Of a stretch of DNA of 10,000 bases, positions 1 through 6,471 are shown in pieces; positions within the stretch are counted from its first letter, which is position 1, and every line of letters starts with the position of its first letter. A program made the position numbers and the translations under genes. The stretch comes from Penaeus vannamei (lineage: Eukaryota > Arthropoda > Malacostraca > Decapoda > Penaeidae). The DNA is taken from positions 27,182,283-27,192,282 of the forward strand of contig NC_091568.1 in the NCBI RefSeq assembly GCF_042767895.1, in the 5' to 3' direction. Below the pieces are notes generated by a model, which was given only the letters and a program-made list of their open reading frames with translations, was not told where the DNA came from and did not search any database.

Positions 1-61
1 CACAAATGCAGTAATTTGTACACAAAAACAAAAAGGAAAACAACCACGATAAGAAATGAAG

Positions 62-314
<253 letters not shown>

Positions 315-573
315 GCATTATACATATATATACACATATCTATCAATCTGTGAGTATATAAATTCATATATAGTATACAGTATGTCACACATACACATAT
401 ATATGTACATATATAAATATACATATATACATACATATACAGATATCAGTTATATGTATGTGTTTATGCATTTGTATAGGAGTATATACATCTGAGTGTG
501 TGTGTGTGTGAACATGTTTTCCTTCATGTACACCTTGGGAACTCTTCGCTGCGATTAGCCTTTGTCCTCCAAC

Positions 574-704
574 CCGAGTCCGATCACGTGGTCAACGGAC
601 TGGTCTTCAGCGCCCTCCGTGGTCTCCAAGAGTCTGTCGGAGGGCGAGAGATAAGCGGCTGAGACGAAGAGGCCGTTCAGCAGGGACACCAAAGGCAAAT
701 GAGG
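574..704 (-). pseudogene. 131-nt exon-like block, unidentified gene, copy 1 (downstream exon)
   Basis: Read on the minus strand, the block starts after an AAG acceptor (705-707) and encodes about 43 residues. They include a hydrophobic stretch (LPLVSLLNGLFVSAAYL) followed by an acidic, polar part (SPSDRLLETTEGAEDQSVDH), and the block ends at a GT (573-572). I do not recognise the family. The same 131 nt recur at 5309-5439 and 9641-9771. Between copies, four of the five clear substitutions in the core are silent in this frame, and one makes a stop on the opposite strand in this copy (GGA to TGA), so the minus strand is the coding one. The donor here is weakened (GTTGGA versus GTGGGA in the other copies). 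No further exon is visible below 574. Confidence 0.55.
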
Positions 705-803
705 CTTAGGTAAGTGAGTGAGGGGCGGCTTGTTTACATGAGTACGTGGAAGATTCTTGCAGAAAAACTCTCTTAAATAATCTAGTGGAAGAAGAATATT
801 GTT

Positions 804-823
804 AAAAAAAAAAAAAAAAAAAA
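804..823. repeat. Poly-A tract
   Basis: Twenty consecutive A on the + strand, inside the putative minus-strand intron (705-848). The paralogous sites in units 3 and 4 are short AAAAG/AAAG runs, so this homopolymer arose locally rather than as a retroposon tail. Confidence 0.9.
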
Positions 824-848
824 GACCGAGGTTTGATGCCAGACTCAC

Positions 849-955
849 CCTAGCGTGTTGAAGAGGACAGGAAAGAAGAAGGCATAATCATTACCATACA
901 AGTGCCTTGCATGCACAGCGGTCCCAATGGCCTGGCCACTGTGCCATCCTTTGAC
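849..955 (-). pseudogene. Exon-like block of the same unidentified gene, copy 1 (upstream exon), frame-shifted
   Basis: Minus-strand counterpart of 5585-5692. After a CCAAG acceptor it encodes about 35 residues, including WHSGQAIGTAVHARHLYGND and a hydrophobic tail AFFFPVLFNTL, and it ends at a strong donor (GTGAGT, 848-843). It is one base shorter than the unit 3 copy at the donor (CTAGG versus TTGGGG), so splicing to the 131-nt block would break the frame. Compared with unit 3 it has about six amino-acid changes and about five silent ones, close to neutral drift. A 20-base poly-A (804-823) has expanded in the putative intron. Probably a pseudogene fragment. Confidence 0.5.
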
Positions 956-1141
956 CTTGGCCCCGACATGTTGTCAGAAAAAGAGGAATCGGCTGACAAC
1001 GAACAGACTACTGGGACAGACGACTTAACTTTTGCCACATACGAATCATATCATAACTACTGAATAATGAAATTTTGAATTGAAATAATTCGTTTATACG
1101 TAATATTTTTTAGATGAATTATATAAGGACGTGGCTGTAGA

Positions 1142-1165
1142 TTTTTTTTTTTTTTTTTTTTTTTT
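1142..1165. repeat. Poly-T tract
   Basis: Twenty-four consecutive T, matched by 25 T at 5896-5920 in unit 3 with the same flanks (AGATGAATTATAT before, ACAATG after). The tract therefore predates the unit duplication. Confidence 0.9.
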
Positions 1166-1194
1166 ACAATGGATTAGTACACAAAATATATATT

Positions 1195-1330
1195 CAGGGG
1201 ACGACGTCGAGAACACAGACAGACGCCGTTTTATCCTGTTTCTTAGGATGCTTCCTGAACTATTTTGAGATACTGACATCAGGTAGGGCAGGAAGACAGA
1301 ACTTGGTACCTAATGAAATGGGTAAAAGGA
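1195..1330 (-). other. Conserved coding-like block, copy 1, frame broken
   Basis: Paralogue of 6018-6161. The minus-strand frame that is continuous in unit 3 (including SRSILRNKIKRPLSVFSTSS) is shifted here by a 4-nt difference near 1262-1268 and ends early at ...VSISK-stop. It may be a remnant of another exon or simply conserved repeat DNA; no family is recognised. Confidence 0.3.
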
Positions 1331-1400
1331 ATAAATCTATTTCGTACAATTTTGATACATCTATGCATTTGTATTTAAGTCCGTGTGTGTGTGCATATAC

Positions 1401-1413
<13 letters not shown>

Positions 1414-1449
<36 letters not shown>
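1414..1449. repeat. (GT)n microsatellite
   Basis: About 18 GT repeats in a zone of mixed TA/TG steps (1380-1520) that holds no gene. The corresponding zone of unit 3 (6160-6300) has a shorter and interrupted tract. Confidence 0.95.
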
Positions 1450-1451
<2 letters not shown>

Positions 1452-1562
1452 CTTATATAAATATATACATATATATGTACACACATGTATATATTTATAT
1501 TAAGAGATAAACACATACACACATATATATGGAGGGAAAACACCCTACTGTGTTGATACTAT

Positions 1563-1636
1563 GGTAGATAAAGCCACAATGCACAAACTAGTCTCATTTC
1601 AATAAATCTAATTTGTGCATTGTGAGTTTTTCTACC
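1563..1636. repeat. 29-bp-stem hairpin, copy 1
   Basis: Left arm 1563-1591 and right arm 1608-1636 are inverted copies matching at 25 of 29 positions, around a 16-nt loop. The core CACAATGCACAAA pairs perfectly with TTTGTGCATTGTG. The same hairpin with a different 20-nt loop lies at 6349-6426. Its total length of about 74 nt is in the range of a microRNA precursor. It could equally be a small palindromic element, and no expression evidence can be seen. Confidence 0.8.
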
Positions 1637-1675
1637 TTATACATATATTTACATGTGTGTGTGTGTATGTATGCT

Positions 1676-1831
1676 CAGGAAATCTACGTTGCAGTGGAGA
1701 GTAGTCCGCATGCTCTTTTGTTGGCTTAGTTCCCTCCCCACCAAGAAACGCCTGTCGCAGTGGGTTGACGGCACCTCGACTGTATTTCCACCCAAACTAA
1801 TCGAGTCCCGTGGCGGAATGACAGACTGCTA
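1676..1831. repeat. Conserved block after hairpin, copy 1
   Basis: From CTCAGGAAATCTACG to ATGACAGACTGCT this block is well conserved with 6472-6628, with an invariant core AAACGCCTGTCGCAGTGGGT and an invariant segment TGTATTTCCACCCAAACTAA. On the minus strand a frame with STHCDRRFLVGRELSQQ is open in both copies, but most differences in that frame change the amino acid. I cannot assign a function. Confidence 0.6.
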
Positions 1832-2040
1832 AATATATATACGTCCTTATATAGTACATATATATACATATTTACATGTATACGTATATATATATATTCA
1901 TATATACATATATGCATCTAGATATAAATAAATGCATGTATATGTACATAAAGATAGATTGATAGATATAACATATATTTGCGTGTGTATCTCTCTCTCT
2001 CCCTCTCTCTAACTCTAATAATATATGTGTGTGCGTAAGT
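1832..2040. repeat. TA/CA-rich and (CT)n zone, unit 1
   Basis: Gene-free stretch of interrupted TA/CA steps with a short CT run (about 1990-2011). The unit 3 equivalent (6629-6950) carries expanded (TA)n, (GTAT)n and CT/CCCT tracts at the same places. Confidence 0.85.
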
Positions 2041-2045
2041 GTGTG

Positions 2046-2265
2046 TGCTCTAGTTTAGTTTAGTGGGCAGAAGAAAGACTGCAAGTAAAGACTATTAACC
2101 TAACAATAGTAGAGACTAGAAATGCAGCGTTGCCAACGACCTTCAGTCGCCGTCATATCTGTGTACCAGTGTTTGACCTTGGCACTGGCATATATCTGGC
2201 ACTGGAGAATGATGGATTGGCGTGCGGTGAACGGACACCAGAGTCACTCAATAAAATACTCAACA
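2046..2265 (-). repeat. tRNA-Ile 3' flank module, copy 1
   Basis: This is a conserved segment downstream of the minus-strand tRNA. It includes GTGGGC, AAATGCAGCGT, TGTGTACCAGTGTTTGACCT and a direct repeat TGGCACTGG (2180-2188 and 2197-2205). Copies lie at 3342-3539, 4362-4452 (partial) and, split by an insertion, 6961-7026 plus 8541-8667. An open frame on the + strand across it only reads through the antisense of the tRNA and is not a gene. Confidence 0.7.
2253..2256 (-). terminator. Pol III terminator T4 for the 2266-2339 tRNA copy
   Basis: AAAA on the + strand gives TTTT on the tRNA strand, 9 nt past the tRNA 3' end. Four T is the usual minimum for RNA polymerase III termination in animals. 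Confidence 0.5.
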
Positions 2266-2339
2266 TAGCCCGTAAGGGGATCGAACCCTCGACATCCGCG
2301 TTATTAGCACGGCGCTCTAACCAACTGAGCTAACATACC
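2266..2339 (-). tRNA. tRNA-Ile(AAU)-like copy with degraded acceptor stem, likely pseudogene
   Basis: From the D arm to the T arm this copy is identical to the intact genes at 4453 and 8668. It keeps the A box TAGCTCAGTTGG, anticodon loop CTAATAA (anticodon AAT), B box GGTTCGATCC and discriminator A. The acceptor strands are GGTATGT and ACGGGCT, giving an A-G mismatch and three G-T wobbles where the intact genes have mostly G-C pairs. The upstream flank also lacks about 70 bp present in units 2 and 3. Transcription could still start from the internal boxes, but a stable charged tRNA is doubtful. Confidence 0.8.
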
Positions 2340-2640
2340 CTTCGCTCCAAAGTGAGTCTTTCTCATGTTGAACTGTCAGAAGGATCATATCAGGACAGAG
2401 CAGAATAAATTCACTTTGTTTATCATTTCAAATGCATATATGCCTTAGGCAGTTTATCCCAAATGTTTTCAAATCCCATAACCATGATATATAAGAAAAA
2501 AATCTAATATATACTTATGTACACACATATATATATATATGTAAACATATTTACATTTATAAATAATATATATGGGTGTGTATATATATGCATATATATG
2601 TATATATATATATACATATATATGTATTTATATATACATA
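2340..2640. repeat. tRNA-Ile upstream flank, shortened copy, then TA-rich sequence
   Basis: 2340-2500 corresponds to 4527-4790 and 8742-8990, sharing TCAGAAGGAT, ATCAGGACAGA, GTTTATCATTT and GCAGTTTATC, but lacks the TCAACAAA...GTATTTC part found in both other copies. From 2510 to 2650 there are interrupted TA steps. No gene is visible. Confidence 0.65.
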
Positions 2641-2710
2641 TATATATGAACACAAGAAAAAACGTAGTAATTTGTACACAAAAGCAAAAAGGAAAACAAT
2701 CACAATAAAT

Positions 2711-2842
2711 ACAGGAAATGAACTCTTCAAGAGTTCCTCTCCAGACGTATGATTAACCAAGAGTCTTATATCATTTGTCTGAAGAGGATCTCGTAAAAGG
2801 TTTGAAACGTTACACATAATTTTGATTTCTTTTCCTCTTCAT
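2711..2842 (+). repeat. Leader repeat, copy 2
   Basis: Diverged copy of the leader at 62-198, with the same order of motifs and a TTTGAAACGTTACA core. It lacks the ATTGTGAC step before CCTCTTCA and runs into an imperfect TA/CA-rich zone instead of a pure (TA)n. Confidence 0.7.
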
Positions 2843-2891
2843 ACATATATACATATATATACATACATGCATAATTATGCATATGTGTATA

Positions 2892-2950
<59 letters not shown>

Positions 2951-3215
2951 GTATACATATACATATATACATATACATATGCATATATAATATATATATA
3001 TTCATATAAATATGTATTACTATATATATGTATATATACATATATATATACAAATGTATACAACATTTTGTATATATATTTAATATATATACACATACAC
3101 ACACATACACATACAGAAACACACACCGCACACACACGCGCGTGTGTTTGTGTGTGTGTGTATACACGACATGTATACATACACAACACATATATATGTA
3201 TATATATACATATAT

Positions 3216-3287
<72 letters not shown>

Positions 3288-3340
3288 ATGTACATGCATG
3301 TGCGTATATGTACATATATACTTGTGTATGAGCTCCAGTT
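2842..3340. repeat. Compound TA/CA/CG microsatellite zone
   Basis: This gene-free zone of about 500 bp includes pure (TA)n at 2895-2945 and 3221-3285 and CA/TG tracts at about 3090-3165, with an ACACGCGCGTGTGT step that is self-complementary. The Tyr-Ile and His-Thr open frames here are repeat translations. In this unit the zone replaces about 1.9 kb of unit sequence, suggesting that a deletion between microsatellites joined the leader directly to the tRNA flank. Confidence 0.9.
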
Positions 3341-3341
3341 A

Positions 3342-3539
3342 TTTAGTTTAGTGGGCGGAAGGAAGGCTGCAAGTAAAGACTGTTAAGCTAAGAATAGTAG
3401 AGGCTTGAAATGCAGCGTCTCCGTCTTGTCTGTGTACCAGTATTTGATCTTGGCACTGGCATATATCTGGCCCTGGAGCCTCGTGGATCTGCATGCGATA
3501 AACCGACACTTGAAGCGTTGTATAAAAAATAATACTCCT
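3342..3539 (-). repeat. tRNA-Ile 3' flank module, copy 2
   Basis: Diverged copy of 2046-2265, with CAGTTATTTAGTTTAGTGGG, AAATGCAGCGT, GTGTACCAGTATTTGATCTT and GGCATATATCTGGC. It precedes the broken tRNA at 3540. Confidence 0.65.
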
Positions 3540-3582
3540 TGGACCGTAAGAGGATCGAACCCTCGAAAGCCGCGTTATTAGC
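3540..3582 (-). pseudogene. Truncated tRNA-Ile(AAU) 3' fragment
   Basis: This fragment matches the 3' part of the neighbouring tRNA-Ile genes: discriminator, acceptor 3' strand, T arm with GGTTCGATCC, variable loop, and the anticodon loop CTAATAA with its 3' stem. Homology stops at 3582/3583, in the 5' side of the anticodon stem, so the D arm and the 5' acceptor strand are missing. Further changes (for example CCTCT in place of CCCTT in the T stem, and GCTTTC for GATGTC) weaken the remaining stems. Not functional. Confidence 0.85.
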
Positions 3583-3766
3583 TGGTGGGTGTGCTACACA
3601 GGGGCAGGAGAATATATGAAAAAATTGAGTTAGCTTAACTAGTAACAAAGAAAAACAAGTCGAAATGTAATAAGAATGATAAAGTGTATCAGGAATGACC
3701 AATGAACGACATTTTTCGTGGTGGGGTACCCCTGCTAGGGCAAAAAAGGGGCATCAAAATATTATG

Positions 3767-3919
3767 CTAGATCAGCTCATAGTGCAACAACTTGAGACTG
3801 GCTTCAAATTCATCAGTAAGGCCCATTTTATCAGAAATAAGCAGACTCCTTTTTAGTGGTGGGGGATTCGAGCCAGACACCTCATGCATAATACTCCATG
3901 TCATCATCCTGATCTGACC
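3767..3919 (-). other. Short open frame in the unit 2 insertion (50 codons), uncertain
   Basis: An open frame between stops on the minus strand, with a coding-like tail (DKMGLTDEFEASLKLLHYEL) before TAG at 3767. It has in-frame ATG codons but no clear promoter. It may be a remnant of a transposon protein together with the acidic frame just upstream at 3925-4041. No family is recognised. Confidence 0.2.
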
Positions 3920-3924
3920 TCACC

Positions 3925-4041
3925 TCACTCACTCCATGGCTCGTCCTCAGACTCGATCAGTTCATCCAGTTCATCTGGATTTTCTGAGTCTGAGTCCATG
4001 TCATCACTACCAGTGATGATGCAATAAACAGGAACTATACT
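3925..4041 (-). other. Short acidic open frame in the unit 2 insertion (38 codons), uncertain
   Basis: The minus-strand frame ends at TGA (3925-3927) and is strongly acidic: SDDMDSDSENPDELDELIES. The bias toward D, E and S is hard to explain by a simple repeat, so this may be a piece of a real protein. Acidic N-terminal stretches occur in some DNA-transposon proteins, but no catalytic domain is present. Identity unknown. Confidence 0.25.
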
Positions 4042-4293
4042 TCACTGGAACTATAATGATGTTGATTTTCAGATATTGATTGATATCATAAGGTTACATC
4101 TATTCTCCATCAGCTGATGCTAACTACTACGATAGGAAATAGAATATTGAGTATGCACTTATGAATACGAGATATATATTCATACACACAGAAACTGAAG
4201 GAGATAGAGAGGGGGGAGAGAGAGAGATAAATATAAACACATATGTGTGTATGTGCACATATACACATATGTGTATATATATGCATATACATG

Positions 4294-4300
<7 letters not shown>

Positions 4301-4345
<45 letters not shown>
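4301..4345. repeat. (TA)n microsatellite
   Basis: Pure TA run of about 45 bp at the right edge of the unrelated segment, directly before the second tRNA flank of unit 2. It may mark the rearrangement junction. Confidence 0.9.
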
Positions 4346-4359
<14 letters not shown>

Positions 4360-4437
4360 ACCTTGGAGCTGACATATATCTGGCACTGAAGCCTGATGGA
4401 TTCACATGCGATAAACGGACACCAGAGTCATTGTATT

Positions 4438-4441
4438 AAAA
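4438..4441 (-). terminator. Pol III terminator T4 for the 4453-4526 tRNA gene
   Basis: AAAA on the + strand is TTTT on the transcript, 11 nt past the tRNA 3' end. A similar T4 at a similar distance follows the other intact tRNA. Confidence 0.55.
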
Positions 4442-4452
4442 GTATACATGCT

Positions 4453-4526
4453 TGGCCCGTAAGGGGATCGAACCCTCGACATCCGCGTTATTAGCACGGC
4501 GCTCTAACCAACTGAGCTAACAGGCC
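4453..4526 (-). tRNA. tRNA-Ile(AAU)
   Basis: A 74-nt gene without encoded CCA. The acceptor strands GGCCTGT/ACGGGCC pair fully with one T-G wobble, and the discriminator is A. The D arm is GCTC/GAGC, and the anticodon stem is CCGTG/CGCGG around CTAATAA, giving anticodon AAT (read as inosine-AU after editing, decoding isoleucine AUU, AUC and AUA). The T arm is GAGGG/CCCTT around TTCGATC. The A box TAGCTCAGTTGG and B box GGTTCGATCC fit the RNA polymerase III consensus. There is no intron. It sits in the conserved flank module and is identical to the gene at 8668-8741 over the tRNA itself. Confidence 0.95.
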
Positions 4527-4795
4527 CTTACGCTACTTGAAAATCTTTCTCATAATGAACCGTCAGTCAACAAACTATATTGAAGATAATTAAAAGTAGC
4601 AATGTACAATCAATATAGCCTAGTGTTAGACTGTATTTCAGAAGGATTGTATCAGGACAGAGCAAAATAAACACATTCTGTTTATCATTTCAAATGCATA
4701 TAAGCCTATGAAAAACTACTTCTTAGAAAATGCTTAGGCAGTTTATCTTAAATGATTTCAAATCGCATTACCATACATATATATATGACCAAAAG
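4527..4795 (-). repeat. tRNA-Ile upstream flank, full copy
   Basis: Conserved with 8742-9000: shared segments include GAAAATCTTTCT, AGTCAACAAA, TAGCCTAGTGTTA, GTATTTCAGAAGGAT and ATGAAAAACTACTT. Because it lies 5' of a tRNA on the minus strand it could carry upstream Pol III elements, but no firm TATA-like site at about -25 is evident. No coding capacity is seen. Confidence 0.6.
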
Positions 4796-4859
4796 CACAA
4801 ACGCAGCAATTTGTACACAAAAACAAAAAAGGAAAACAACCACGACAAGAAATAAAGGA

Positions 4860-4991
4860 AATGAACTCTCTTCAAGAGTCCCTCTCCAGACGTAAGATTA
4901 ACCAAACGTCTTTTATCATTTGTCTGAAGAGGAACTCATGAAAGGTTCGAAACGCTGCACTGTATTTTGATTTCTATTGTGACTTTTCCTC

Positions 4992-4995
<4 letters not shown>
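4860..4995 (+). repeat. Leader repeat, copy 3
   Basis: Closest match to copy 1. TGAAGAGGA (4925-4933) and TCCTCTTCA (4987-4995) form a 9-bp inverted pair around a 53-nt spacer, and the block is followed at once by a pure (TA)n tract. Confidence 0.75.

Positions 4996-5051
<56 letters not shown>
4995..5051. repeat. (TA)n microsatellite
   Basis: Pure TA run of about 57 bp at the same leader junction as 199-311 but half the length. TA/CA-rich sequence paralogous to 312-490 follows to about 5220, with no gene. Confidence 0.97.
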
Positions 5052-5054
<3 letters not shown>

Positions 5055-5308
5055 GCATAATTTTGCATATATATACACATATCTATCAATCTGAGTATAT
5101 AAATTCATATATAGTATACAATGTGTCACACATACACATATATGTATATATAAATATACATATATACATACATATACAGATATCAGTTATATGTATGTGT
5201 GTTTTTGTATGTGTATAGGAGTATATACACCTGAGTGTGTGTGTGAACATGTTTTCCTTCTTATACACCTTAGTAACTTGTCGTTGCGATTAGCCATTGT
5301 CCTCCCAC

Positions 5309-5439
5309 CTGAGTCCGATCACGTGGTTAACGGACTGGTCTTCAGCGCCCTCCGTGGTCTCCAAGAGTCTGTCGGAGGGCGAGAGATAAGCGGCGGAGAC
5401 GAAGAGGCCGTTCAGCAGGGAGACCAAAGGCAAATGAGG
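5309..5439 (-). pseudogene. 131-nt exon-like block, unidentified gene, copy in unit 3 (downstream exon)
   Basis: Minus-strand block from the acceptor TAAG (5440-5443) to the donor AG/GTGGGA (ending at 5309). In phase 0 it encodes PHLPLVSLLNGLFVSAAYLS and then an acidic polar part including TTEGAEDQSVNHVIGL. The first part could be a membrane or buried helix. The 145-nt putative intron (5440-5584) joins it in frame to 5585-5692, making this the only unit in the window where both exon-like blocks fit. It differs from unit 1 by synonymous changes plus one D-to-N change. No start codon, stop codon or further exon is visible, so it is a fragment of a gene. The protein family is not recognised. Confidence 0.55.
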
Positions 5440-5584
5440 CTTAGGTAAGTGAGTGAGGGGCGGCTTGTTTACATGAGCGAGTGGAAGTTTCTTGCAGAAT
5501 AACTCTCTTAAATAATCTAAAGGAAGAAGAATATTCTAAAAGAAAAAGAAAGAAAGAAAGACTGAGGTTTGATGCCAGACTCAC

Positions 5585-5692
5585 CCCCAACGTGTTGAAC
5601 AGGACAGGAAAGTAGAACGCATAATCATTACCATACAAGAGCCTTGCATACACAGCGGTCCTAATAGCCTGGCCACCGTGCCATCCTCTGAC
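5585..5692 (-). pseudogene. 108-nt exon-like block of the same unidentified gene, copy in unit 3 (upstream exon)
   Basis: On the minus strand a branch-like TGCTGAC and a CCAAG acceptor (ending 5693) lead into 36 codons including WHGGQAIRTAVYARLLYGND and a hydrophobic tail AFYFPVLFNTLG. The block ends in phase 0 at a strong donor, GTGAGT (5584-5579). Together with 5309-5439 it gives 79 codons of continuous reading frame. It may be a captured piece of a host gene or a decayed member of a small family; transcription is not shown. Unit 4 has an in-frame 3-nt deletion in the same block (9953 onward), consistent with a coding past. Confidence 0.5.
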
Positions 5693-5770
5693 CTTGGTCC
5701 AGGCATTTTGTCAGCAAAAGAGGAATTGGCTGCCAACGAATCGACTCCGGAGACAGTAGACCAAACTTTT

Positions 5771-5797
5771 GCAAGCACGGGGATCGAACCTTCCTCA
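5771..5797 (-). other. B-box-like segment present only in unit 3
   Basis: The minus strand reads GGTTCGATCC (5790-5781), a perfect Pol III B box, followed by CCGTGCTTGC. Unit 1 lacks about 22 bp exactly here (near 1037), so the segment was either gained in unit 3 or lost in unit 1. No matching D or anticodon arm is visible, so it is not a tRNA gene. Confidence 0.35.
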
Positions 5798-5895
5798 TAC
5801 GAATCATATAATGGCAGAATAATGACATTTTGAATTAAAATAATTCATTTATACGCAACATTTTTAGATGAATTATATACGTACGTGGGTCTAGA

Positions 5896-5920
5896 TTTTT
5901 TTTTTTTTTTTTTTTTTTTT
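5896..5920. repeat. Poly-T tract
   Basis: Twenty-five consecutive T, paralogous to 1142-1165. The following 5940-6010 segment is about 70 bp absent from unit 1, flanked by short AGTACA(CA)AAA similarity that may explain the deletion there. Confidence 0.9.
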
Positions 5921-6017
5921 ACAATGAATTAGTACACAAAACATAAAGTGTGGATTGGGAAAGAAGAAAAAGACATGCAAACGGTAGTACAAAATATCTA
6001 ACGCAAAGAGTAAAAGC

Positions 6018-6161
6018 TTAATGTTCAGGAGACGACGTCGAGAACACAGACAGAGGCCGTTTTATCTTGTTTCTTAGGATGCTTCTTGAACTTGAGATAT
6101 TGACATCAGGTAGGGCAGGAAGGCAGAACTTGGTACCTAATGAAATGGGTACCAGGAATAC
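6018..6161 (-). other. Conserved coding-like block, unit 3 copy
   Basis: An open minus-strand frame of about 47 codons runs from about 6161 to a TAA at 6018. It contains PISLGTKFCLPALPDV and SRSILRNKIKRPLSVFSTSS. The nucleotide block, including GACGACGTCGAGAACACAGA, is strongly conserved with unit 1, where a 4-nt length difference breaks the frame. It lies upstream of the two exon-like blocks on the same strand, so it could be another exon remnant, but it ends in a stop rather than a donor. Function unknown. Confidence 0.3.
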
Positions 6162-6348
6162 GCGTGTGTGTATGCATATATATGTGTGTGTGTGCGTGTG
6201 TGTGTATGTATGTATATATATGTATATATATATTTATATACTTAAATAGATATATGCATATATATGTACATCCACGTATATATTTATATCAATAGATAAA
6301 CACACACATAAATATGAAGGGAAAAACACTCTACCGTGTTGATACTAT

Positions 6349-6426
6349 GATAGAAAAACGCACAATGCACAAACTAGACTCACTGTCTTCAGTAAATGTA
6401 GTTTGTGCATTGTGAGTTTTTCAACC
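6349..6426. repeat. 29-bp-stem hairpin, unit 3 copy
   Basis: Left arm 6349-6377 and right arm 6398-6426 match in inverted orientation at 25 of 29 positions, with an unbroken 16-bp core CACAATGCACAAACTA, around a 20-nt loop. The loop differs from unit 1 in length and sequence, while the core arms are the same. See 1563-1636 for interpretation. Confidence 0.8.
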
Positions 6427-6468
6427 ATATATATATATGTGTGTATGTGTGTGTGTGTGTGTGTGTGT
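6427..6468. repeat. (TA)/(GT)n microsatellite
   Basis: Short TA run followed by about 15 GT repeats with one TATG interruption. Unit 1 has a shorter GT run at 1655-1666. Confidence 0.9.
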
Positions 6469-6471
6469 AAG

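Larger units (their letters stand above)
3583..4361. mobile_element. Unrelated DNA interrupting unit 2 (possible transposon remnant)
   Basis: This stretch has no counterpart in the other units. It starts inside the broken tRNA and ends in a (TA)n tract, after which a second tRNA flank begins. It contains the palindromes GGGGTACCCC (about 3723) and CATCAGCTGATG (4108-4119), and an 8-bp hairpin TCATCACT/AGTGATGA (4001-4019). It also holds two short minus-strand open frames described separately. No terminal inverted repeats or target-site duplication could be established, so the element class is unknown and a simple rearrangement is possible. Confidence 0.4.
2657..4795. repeat. Tandem array unit 2 (deleted and rearranged)
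   Basis: The unit begins with the shared leader at 2657-2842, then passes through TA- and CA-rich sequence (2842-3340) straight into the tRNA-flank module. The exon-like blocks, poly-T, hairpin and conserved block of units 1 and 3 are missing. The tRNA-flank module occurs twice: a first copy (3342-3582) ending in a truncated tRNA, then unrelated DNA, then a second copy (about 4362-4795) with an intact tRNA. This suggests a deletion within repeat DNA plus a rearrangement or insertion at the tRNA. Confidence 0.7.

Noticed and set aside
2130..2333. Plus-strand open frame of 67 codons
   Set aside because: It runs through the antisense of the tRNA-Ile copy and its flank, so it is a by-product of tRNA sequence.
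2046..2339. tRNA-Ile plus its 3' flank as a tRNA-derived SINE
   Set aside because: Conservation between copies extends well upstream of the tRNA 5' end, there is no poly-A tail or target-site duplication, and two copies keep perfect cloverleafs. Array copying explains this better.
3859..3885. GGCTCGAATCC on the minus strand as a possible tRNA or SINE B box
   Set aside because: The adjacent sequence does not form a T stem, and no D or anticodon arm is present upstream.
5191..5448. Plus-strand open frame over the exon-like block, with a GTAAGT donor-like end
   Set aside because: Differences between units change amino acids or create a stop (unit 1) in this frame, while they are mainly silent on the minus strand. 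The minus strand is therefore the better reading.
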